Made by a program: the position numbers and the translations under genes. This document shows, in pieces, positions 57,906 to 64,000 of a stretch of 64,000 nt of DNA. The stretch spans positions 186,001 to 250,000 of the forward strand of contig NZ_JOJE01000013.1 in the NCBI RefSeq assembly GCF_000720255.1, given 5' to 3'. Every line of letters starts with the position of its first letter. Position 1 is the first letter of the stretch. The notes beneath the pieces are model-generated. The model was not told the DNA's origin and did not search any database. It saw only the letters and a program-made list of their open reading frames with translations. The stretch is from Streptomyces griseus subsp. griseus (GTDB lineage Bacteria > Actinomycetota > Actinomycetes > Streptomycetales > Streptomycetaceae).

Positions 57906-59072
57906 ATGCCCACGACCGCCACGCCCCTGCAGATCGGCCCGCACACCGTTCAGCCGCCCGTCGTCCTCGCCCCCATGGCCGGGATCACCAACGCGCCCTT
58001 CCGCACCCTGTGCCGGCACTTCGCCGGAGGCGAATCAGAGGATGGAGCCAGTGGTGGCAAGGGGCTGTTCGTCAGCGAGATGATCACCACCCGGGCGCTG
58101 GTCGAGCGCAACGAGAAGACCATGCAGCTCATCCGTTTCGACGAGACGGAGCGGCCGAGGTCCATCCAGCTCTACGGCGTCGACCCCGCCACCGTCGGCA
58201 AGGCCGTCCGCATGATCGCGGAGGAGGACCTCGCCGACCACATCGACCTGAACTTCGGCTGCCCGGTGCCCAAGGTGACCCGCAAGGGCGGCGGCTCCGC
58301 ACTCCCCTACAAGCGGAACCTGCTGCGGGCGATCCTGCGCGAGGCCGTGAGCGGCGCCGGGGACCTGCCCGTCACCATGAAGATGCGCAAGGGCATCGAC
58401 GACGACCACATCACCTACCTCGACGCCGGCCGCATCGCCGTCGAGGAGGGCGTGGCCTCCATCGCCCTGCACGGCCGTACCGCCGCCCAGCACTACGGCG
58501 GCACCGCCGACTGGGACGCCATCGCCCGGCTGAAGGAGCACGTGCCGGAGATCCCCGTGCTCGGCAACGGCGACATCTGGTCGGCCGAGGACGCGCTGCG
58601 GATGGTGCGGGAGACCGGCTGCGACGGAGTGGTCGTGGGGCGCGGGTGCCTCGGGCGGCCGTGGCTGTTCGCCGACCTCGTGGCCGCGTTCGAGGGGCGT
58701 GACGACTTCCGTACGCCGCAGCTCCGAGAGGTCGCCGACGTCATGGTCCGGCACGCCACGCTGCTCGGGGAGTGGATCGGCGACGAGTCGAAGGGCGTCG
58801 TCGACTTCCGCAAGCACGTCGCCTGGTACCTCAAGGGCTTCGCCGTCGGTTCCGAGATGCGCAAGCGGCTCGCGATCACGTCCTCGCTCCAGGAGCTGCG
58901 GGCCGGGCTCGACGAGCTCGACCTCGACCAGCCCTGGCCCGCCGGCGCGGACGGGCCCCGCGGCCGTACGTCCGGCAACAACCGGGTGGTGCTGCCGGAC
59001 GGCTGGCTGAAGGACCCCTACGACTGCGCGGGCGTCGGCGAGGACGCGGAGCTGGACACGTCAGGGGGCTGA
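57906..59072 (+). CDS. dusB: tRNA-dihydrouridine synthase B
   Basis: A 388-residue flavoenzyme: LAPMAGITNAPFR (FMN-binding start), the catalytic C119 in NFGCPVPKVTRKGGGSAL, H-G-R-T and GNGDIWSAEDALRM. It reduces specific uridines in the tRNA D-loop. The C-terminal extension (from about residue 340) is Gly/Arg-rich. The start ATG 57906 is preceded by GGGGGA. Confidence 0.95.
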   Translation: MPTTATPLQIGPHTVQPPVVLAPMAGITNAPFRTLCRHFAGGESEDGASGGKGLFVSEMITTRALVERNEKTMQLIRFDETERPRSIQLYGVDPATVGKAVRMIAEEDLADHIDLNFGCPVPKVTRKGGGSALPYKRNLLRAILREAVSGAGDLPVTMKMRKGIDDDHITYLDAGRIAVEEGVASIALHGRTAAQHYGGTADWDAIARLKEHVPEIPVLGNGDIWSAEDALRMVRETGCDGVVVGRGCLGRPWLFADLVAAFEGRDDFRTPQLREVADVMVRHATLLGEWIGDESKGVVDFRKHVAWYLKGFAVGSEMRKRLAITSSLQELRAGLDELDLDQPWPAGADGPRGRTSGNNRVVLPDGWLKDPYDCAGVGEDAELDTSGG

Positions 59073-59084
59073 CCAGGACACCCC

Positions 59085-60692
59085 CTAGTCCTTCGTGGGG
59101 TGCGGGGTCGAGCCGTACGCCGTCAGGAAGCGGTCGCGGAAGAGGTTCATCTTCCACACGGGCGCGTCGTGCGCCGGGCGCAGGCCGTCCGTCCAGTTCC
59201 AGTCGGCGATCTTGTCGAGGACCTTCGGGTCCTTGGCGACGATCGAGATCGGCACGTCACGGCTGGCGTGGTCGCCGCTGACCCGGGCGATCGGCTGGTG
59301 GTCGCCGAGGAAGACGAGAACGGTGTCGTCGCCGGCGTAGCGCTCCATGAACTGGGTGAGGCTGGTCACCGAGTACTGGATCGACTTGCCGTACTCCTCC
59401 TTCGACTTGTCGCTGTCGGCGATGACGTCGGCCGCCTTGTTGCCCGCCTTCTCGATGCCCTGGAAGACCGAGCCGTCGCCCAGCTCGTCCCAGCCGACCA
59501 TCTTCGGGATCGGCGCCCACGGCTGGTGGCTGGAGGTCAGGATGATCTCCGACATCAGCGGCTTGTCGCGCTTCTTGCCGTGCTCCAGCCGCTGGAACGC
59601 CTCCAGCGCGTACTGGTCCGGCATGGTCGACCAGCTGAACTTCGGTCCCTTGTAGCCCATCTGGAAGGCGTTGTAGACCTTGTCGAGGCCGTACCACTTC
59701 GACTCCGGCCAGCCCTTCTGCACACCGGGCATGACGCCGACCGTGTCCCAGGCGCCGGTCTTCTGGAACGCCTTGGTGAGGGTGAGGTGGTCGCCCGCGG
59801 TGACCGTGCGGTAGCGGCTCTGGTTGTCGATCCACAGGCCGGACAGGGTCGTGGAGTGGCCCAGCCAGCTGCTGCCCCCGTACGTCGCAGACGTCAGCCA
59901 GCCGCTCTTGGCGTGGAACCCGGCCTTGGCGAGCGCGGCGGTGCTGGAGGCGAGGGTTCGGTCGACGCCGGGCGCCATGACCGGGTCCTCGATGGCGCTG
60001 CGGCCGTAGCTCTCGATGAACGTGAAGATGACGTCCTTGCCGCGCAGGTCCGGCACGAGCTGGTCGGCCGGGGTCGCGCCGAACGCGTCCGCCCGCGCCT
60101 CCTTCGCGAACGCCCGCTCGTCCCGGATCGTCTCGCGCACCCGCTCCACACGGTCCTTGGCCACCGCGACGGTGCGCTCGGACGCCACCGGCACACCGGA
60201 GACCTGCAGACCGAGGGACGAACACGTCATCCAGACCGCGCTGAGGATCAGCAGACCGCGCGTCGAACGTGCGGTGTTACGGCCGAGGACCGTGCCGATC
60301 CGGACGACCGCCAGGGCCATCAGGGCGAGCAGTACGACGATGAGTGCCACGACTCCGACGGCGGCCAGCAGGGCGACGGTGCCGCCCATCGTGTCCGCGA
60401 GGTACGACTTGGCGTCGTCCAGCAACTGCCAGTCGAGGATCACGTTGAAGCCCCGGCCCAGGTACTCGTTGAAGCCGATGTCCGCCACGTTCAGCGCCGT
60501 CAGCACACCGAGCGTGATCCCGCCGAGTACCCCCACGACGATCCGCGGCCGCCGCGGCAACGCCACCAGTACGGCAGCTCCGAGCAGCCCCTCCACCGGG
60601 ATGCGCGCGAACTCCGCGAGCCGGAGGCTCTCCATACGGTTCGGCATCACCAGCGCGGCGAGGACGAGGAGGACGGCGAGGGCGGTGAGCAC
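59085..60692 (-). CDS. LTA synthase-like membrane sulfatase
   Basis: This is the uninterrupted part of a membrane phosphotransferase/sulfatase-fold protein. Four to five N-terminal helices are followed by an extracellular alkaline-phosphatase-type domain (VIFTFIESYGRSAIEDP, YGGSSWLGHSTTLSG and the metal motif V-F-L-G-D-H-Q-P). Relatives transfer or hydrolyse glycerol-phosphate or similar groups on wall polymers. GTG 60692 is the only start in frame, but it truncates the first helix. The natural start appears to be TTG 61090 (AAGGA six bases upstream), reached across a frameshift in a repeat. Confidence 0.82.
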   Translation of the reverse strand: MLTALAVLLVLAALVMPNRMESLRLAEFARIPVEGLLGAAVLVALPRRPRIVVGVLGGITLGVLTALNVADIGFNEYLGRGFNVILDWQLLDDAKSYLADTMGGTVALLAAVGVVALIVVLLALMALAVVRIGTVLGRNTARSTRGLLILSAVWMTCSSLGLQVSGVPVASERTVAVAKDRVERVRETIRDERAFAKEARADAFGATPADQLVPDLRGKDVIFTFIESYGRSAIEDPVMAPGVDRTLASSTAALAKAGFHAKSGWLTSATYGGSSWLGHSTTLSGLWIDNQSRYRTVTAGDHLTLTKAFQKTGAWDTVGVMPGVQKGWPESKWYGLDKVYNAFQMGYKGPKFSWSTMPDQYALEAFQRLEHGKKRDKPLMSEIILTSSHQPWAPIPKMVGWDELGDGSVFQGIEKAGNKAADVIADSDKSKEEYGKSIQYSVTSLTQFMERYAGDDTVLVFLGDHQPIARVSGDHASRDVPISIVAKDPKVLDKIADWNWTDGLRPAHDAPVWKMNLFRDRFLTAYGSTPHPTKD

Positions 60693-60812
60693 GTGCGCGA
60701 GGACGCGGGCCGCCCGCGGGTGCCGGTCACGCCGGCCGCGCCAGAGGCGGAGGGGGCGGGGGAGGGGGAAGCGACGGGTGGGTGAAGGGGTGGTGGGCGT
60801 CTTCTCCCGATC

Positions 60813-61090
60813 CTCAGTCTCCTGGGCCCGCGCCTCGGCCTCTTGGGCCGGTGCCTCAGTCTCCTCGGCCTGTGCCTCAGTCTCCTGGGCCTCTCCTCGG
60901 CCTGTGCCTCAGTCTCCTGGGCCCGCGCCTCGGCCTCTTGGGCCTGTGCCTCAGTCTCCTCGGCCTGTGCCTCAGTCTCCTGGGCCTGCGCCTCAGTAAC
61001 CTCGGTCTCCGTATCGTCGGCCTTGGTCTCCTCGGGCTCGGCCGTCCCGGCCGAGCCCGGTGACTGGCGCGTGCTCGTGTGCTGAGGCAA
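60813..61090 (-). repeat. Repeat-bearing N-terminal region of the sulfatase gene, frameshifted
   Basis: On the minus strand from TTG 61090 the frame encodes a short start (L-P-Q-H-T-S-T-R-Q) and then a run of E-T-E-A-Q-A and A-Q-E-A-E-A repeats. A 37-bp segment beginning at 60813 recurs at 60908, a tandem period of 95 bp. Compared with sister units, the sequence near 60892-60895 lacks four bases (AGTC on the plus strand). Restoring them gives a 99-bp, 33-residue unit and joins the frame to the sulfatase. An Ala/Glu-rich acidic coiled N-terminus results. Confidence 0.65.
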
Positions 61091-61244
61091 CGGAGGTCCT
61101 TCCGTGCGAGACCCGTGATGGTACGCGGGCCCCCTAGGGGAACTGGGCCCGCCATCATTGCGTACGGTCCGCCCCGCACGCCCGTTCACAGCTCACGGCA
61201 AACACCCGGCAAACGCCTCGTCAACGGACCGGAAGGCGCCCCGC

Positions 61245-63188
61245 CTACGCCCCGCCCACCGCCGTGAGCAGCGCCAGCGGCGCCGCCGCCGACCTCGACT
61301 CCCGTACGCACGCGTGCGGGTAGGGCACCGGCTCCGCGTGGGTGTCGCGGCCGTAGCCGGCGACGACCTCGGGGAGCCGGTGGCCGGTCGCGTTCGCCGC
61401 GTCGACCAGGCCGTGGGCGATGGTGCGGGCCTCGTCGTGGAGGCCGTAGCGGGCGAGGCCCAGGGCGATCAGCGCGTTGTCGTGGGGCCAGACCGAGCCG
61501 CGGTGGTACGACAGCGGGTGGTACGCCGGTTGGCCCGCCGCCAGCGTGCGGACGCCCCAGCCGGAGAAGAAGTCGGGCTCCAGCAGGCGCCGGCCGACCA
61601 GTTCGCCGTACTCCTTGTCCAGCAGCCCGGACCACAGCAGGTGCCCCGCGTCGGAGGCCAGCGCGTCGACCCGGTGGCCCTCGCCGTCCAGCGCGAGGGC
61701 CGGGAAGTCGTGCTCCGGCATCCAGAAGTCCCGTTGGAAGCGGTCACGCACATCAGCGGCCGTCTGCTCGAGCAGCGCCGCGTAGGTCTCGTCCTGCCAC
61801 ACCGTGCGCGCGAGCCACGCCGTGCGGCGCAGGGCGTCGTACGCGTAGCCCTGGGCGCCCGCCGCCATCACCGGGCCGCTCGCCCGCGTACCGTCGGCCG
61901 AGCAGATCGCGCCGGGGGAGTCCTTCCAGTTCTGGTTGGCGAGGCCGCCCCGGTCGGCGCGGTAGACCAGGTAGCCGCGGGTGGTGAGGCCGCCGTGGTC
62001 GAGCATCCAGGCGATGGCGGCGCGGGCGTGGGACTCCAGGCGGCGGGCCGGTGCCGTGTCACCGGTGAAGTCGACGTACGCGCCGAGCAGGACGAGGAAG
62101 AGCGGAGTGGCGTCCACCGAGCCGTAGTAGCGCCGGAACGGGACCTGGCCGAAGTGCGCGAGCTCGCCGTGCCGTACCTCGTGCACGATCTTGCCGGGCT
62201 GGGCGACCGGGTCCGTGTCCGAGCCGGTCGCGGTCGCCTGGGTGGCGGCGAGCGCGGGGAGCGTGGCGGCGGCCAGTTGCGGACGGTAGGGGAGCGCGAA
62301 GAGCGAGGTGAGGAGGGCGTCGCGGCCCAGGAGGGTCAGGAACCAGGGGGCTCCGGCGGCCGGGACGCGCAGTCCCTCGCCGTCCGGGCCCGTCGCCGAC
62401 ACCTGGAGGGACGCGAGGTCGGCGAGGCCCCGCGCGCAGGCGGCGGCCAGTTCGGGCCAGCCCGTGGGGAAGGGCACACCCTCCACGAACCTGCCCTCGG
62501 CGGCGATGAGTTGTTCGTTCAGCGCGGCCGGGGAGCGGGGGACGCGCAAGGCCCGTTTCTCGCCGTGCGGGCGGGCGATGACCCGTAGCGTCAGCTCGGC
62601 CGTGCCGTGCGGTTCCAGGTCCAGGGTCCACACCATGCGCCGGGCGCCGGTGCCGGTCTCCTCGACGGCGTCCGGCGGGGGCTCGGCCGACACCGTGGTG
62701 CGGGAGCGCCATTCGCCGCGCTGGTAGGTGAACTCAACGCCGTGGTCGAGGACTTGGCGGCGGCGGACGGCGCCGGGCTTGGTGTAGGTGCGGTGGTCGG
62801 AGCGGAGTTCGAACTGGTCGGTGAAGTCGGCGTCCGCGGTGACCGCGAGGCGGACCGTCGTCGGCACCGGGCGGTTGCTGGCCACGCGCAGCGACTCGAC
62901 GAACGAGCTGTCGCCGACGGCCTGTTCACGGAAGAGTGTGTATGCGGGCGGCTCGTCGCGGCCCCCGCGCGGGACGAGGACACAGCGCGCGCTGTCCCCG
63001 TCCGCGACCGGCGTCAGCGCCTCCGGCACCGCGCCGTCGACCGTCAGCTGCCAGCGGCTGAGGTGCCGCGCGTCCCGTACGAACAGCCCGTCGGGGGAGG
63101 TGGCGCCCCGTACGCCGCTGATGTCCCCGCGGTCGCCCACCGCGGCGAACGTACCGCCGTACGCGAGCAGATGATGCCGCTCCGTCAT
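61245..63188 (-). CDS. Amylo-alpha-1,6-glucosidase/glycogen debranching-type protein
   Basis: The 647-residue product has an N-terminal GDE_N-bis beta domain (GDISGVRGATSPDGLFVRDAR, HLSRWQLTVDG). An (alpha/alpha)6 barrel follows with PWFLTLLGRDALLTSLFALPY, YRADRGGLANQNWKDSPGA and YHRGSVWPHDNALIALG. This architecture matches actinobacterial debranching-type glucosidases. It starts within four bases of the preceding glycoside hydrolase stop, so the two act on related glycans. The 61091-61244 gap lies between this stop and the sulfatase gene start and shows no gene. Confidence 0.88.
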   Translation of the reverse strand: MTERHHLLAYGGTFAAVGDRGDISGVRGATSPDGLFVRDARHLSRWQLTVDGAVPEALTPVADGDSARCVLVPRGGRDEPPAYTLFREQAVGDSSFVESLRVASNRPVPTTVRLAVTADADFTDQFELRSDHRTYTKPGAVRRRQVLDHGVEFTYQRGEWRSRTTVSAEPPPDAVEETGTGARRMVWTLDLEPHGTAELTLRVIARPHGEKRALRVPRSPAALNEQLIAAEGRFVEGVPFPTGWPELAAACARGLADLASLQVSATGPDGEGLRVPAAGAPWFLTLLGRDALLTSLFALPYRPQLAAATLPALAATQATATGSDTDPVAQPGKIVHEVRHGELAHFGQVPFRRYYGSVDATPLFLVLLGAYVDFTGDTAPARRLESHARAAIAWMLDHGGLTTRGYLVYRADRGGLANQNWKDSPGAICSADGTRASGPVMAAGAQGYAYDALRRTAWLARTVWQDETYAALLEQTAADVRDRFQRDFWMPEHDFPALALDGEGHRVDALASDAGHLLWSGLLDKEYGELVGRRLLEPDFFSGWGVRTLAAGQPAYHPLSYHRGSVWPHDNALIALGLARYGLHDEARTIAHGLVDAANATGHRLPEVVAGYGRDTHAEPVPYPHACVRESRSAAAPLALLTAVGGA

Positions 63189-64000
63189 CCCCGGTCCCCT
63201 CCCTGGCTTCCCCTGGCTGAGCTTCCCCTGACTGGGCTTTCGGTGACTGGTGTGCCGCCGTGCGGCAGATCCTCGCCGTGCAGCAGGTCGAGCGTGAGCG
63301 CGGCCGTCCAGCTGAAGTCCGTCGCGCCGCAGGCCTCGCCGGTGTACGGATCGACGTACTCCGCGAAACCGGAGGTGCCGGCGATCTCCAGCACCGCCTC
63401 GCGGAGCGCGTCCGCGCGGGCCAGCCGGCCGTGCAGGCGCAGGCCCCGCTCCAGCAGCCAGCTCGTGTTGAACCAGGCCGGCCCGCGCCAGTACCGGTGC
63501 GGATCGAAGGCCTCGCCGAGGAGGTCGTAGGACGGGACGAGGCGGGTGGTGGTGCCGAGTCCGAAGTGCGGGCCGGACAGTGTGCGGACGAGAGCCGCGA
63601 CGACCTCGCGAGGCAGCCCCGGCAGCAGCAGCGGGACCAGCCCGGAGACGCCCCGCTCGGGGATCAGCTCCCCGCCCGGCACGCCCCCGCGCAGGTCCCG
63701 GCAGAAGAACATCCCCTCCGCCGGATCCCACAGCCGTTCCACCAGCGCCGCCGTCAGGCGTTCCGCGCGGGCGCGGCGGGCGGTGCCGGCCGCCCCCAGC
63801 TCGTGCGCGATGCGGGCGAGGGCGAGTTCGGAGGCGATGAGCAGGGCGTTGAAGGCGGGATCCTCGACGGCGAACTCCCCGCCGCCGTCCGCGTAACCGC
63901 CGTCCCGGTACTCCGTCGCCAGCCGTACGTACCGCCCGTAGTCCAGGTCCGTCGGCCGGTCCTCGGCCGCCCCGTGATCGAGGTCGGCGCGGCGGAAGGA
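63185..64000 (-). CDS. MGH1-like/GH63-type glycoside hydrolase, C-terminal part
   Basis: The frame is open to the window edge, so the N-terminus is missing; 271 codons are present. The part seen is an (alpha/alpha)6-barrel segment: EDPAFNALLIASELALARIA, YWRGPAWFNTSWLLERGL and SGFAEYVDPYTGEACGATDFSWTAALTLD. These match mannosylglycerate hydrolase-like and trehalase-like family members. Its stop overlaps the start of the debranching gene (ATGA). The substrate cannot be set from this fragment. Confidence 0.85.
   Translation of the reverse strand, partial: SFRRADLDHGAAEDRPTDLDYGRYVRLATEYRDGGYADGGGEFAVEDPAFNALLIASELALARIAHELGAAGTARRARAERLTAALVERLWDPAEGMFFCRDLRGGVPGGELIPERGVSGLVPLLLPGLPREVVAALVRTLSGPHFGLGTTTRLVPSYDLLGEAFDPHRYWRGPAWFNTSWLLERGLRLHGRLARADALREAVLEIAGTSGFAEYVDPYTGEACGATDFSWTAALTLDLLHGEDLPHGGTPVTESPVRGSSARGSQGGDRG

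Noticed and set aside
60693..61090. Treating the Ala/Glu/Arg-rich frames here as separate small genes
   Set aside because: They are parts of one repeat-bearing N-terminus in shifted frames; the ribosome-binding site at 61090 and repeat structure favour a single interrupted gene.

Overview
The window is chromosomal DNA of a Streptomyces or a very close relative. The evidence is the very high G+C content with strong third-position G/C bias, frequent GTG starts, four-base ATGA/GTGA gene overlaps, two well-known Streptomyces intergenic repeat motifs (541-612 and 46790-46835), GlnR boxes upstream of amtB, Zur boxes upstream of znuA, and a single in-frame TTA (bldA) codon in a response regulator. 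About 68 genes fill nearly all of the sequence. I saw no tRNA, rRNA, CRISPR array, prophage or intact insertion sequence.

Layout. 1-5.3 kb: tail of an S41/tricorn-like protease, HIT protein, RNase Z, an adenine-deaminase-like enzyme, an MFS transporter and an IclR regulator. 5.4-8.9 kb: the kdgD-gudD glucarate operon divergent from the IclR gene, then a PfkB kinase. 9-12.2 kb: phoH-ybeY-corC-yjbR, a translationally coupled housekeeping operon. 12.2-15 kb: an MFS exporter and XRE regulator pair around a perfect palindrome, then a cytidine-deaminase-like protein without zinc ligands. 15-15.6 kb: a decayed stretch with a transposase remnant and a 35-bp copy of the era 3' end. 15.6-18.4 kb: era, then amtB-glnB under GlnR boxes. 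18.3-21.4 kb: a three-gene secreted-protein locus (DUF916-like, WxL-like and a small secreted protein), two members of which share an upstream motif. 21.6-26 kb: XRE/epimerase pair and a sugar transporter/GH1 glucosidase operon. 26-29.5 kb: a leaderless M4 protease with its emfourin-type inhibitor, then leuA preceded by a Leu-rich leader peptide and attenuator-like hairpin. 29.7-33.9 kb: TerB-like protein, a doubly damaged MMPL transporter gene and a two-component system. 33.9-39.4 kb: DapA-family lyase, SigE-family sigma factor with a membrane partner, phosphatase-like protein, secreted alpha/beta hydrolase, DUF1266 protein. 39.4-46.7 kb: recO, uppS, a GT2 glycosyltransferase, the zinc-uptake locus znuACB-zur, and glyS. 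46.8-57.8 kb: accessory genes, including an endonuclease/exonuclease/phosphatase protein, AKR-TetR, a serine hydrolase, a second MFS/XRE pair, an orphan colicin-immunity homologue, small and broken genes, a secreted repeat protein and another MFS exporter. 57.9-64 kb: dusB, an LTA-synthase-like membrane sulfatase with a repeat-bearing frameshifted N-terminus, and two glycan-processing enzymes, the last one cut by the window end.

How the genes work together. Several local circuits can be read from the DNA: IclR control of glucarate catabolism; GlnR control of ammonium uptake with PII; Zur repression of zinc uptake; leucine-sensing attenuation of leuA; TetR control of an aldo-keto reductase; XRE-type repressors controlling drug-export-type MFS genes. 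The TTA codon would make the two-component system beside the broken MMPL gene depend on bldA and hence on development. The regions that look most accessory are 12.2-15.6, 18.3-22.5 and 48-57.8 kb.
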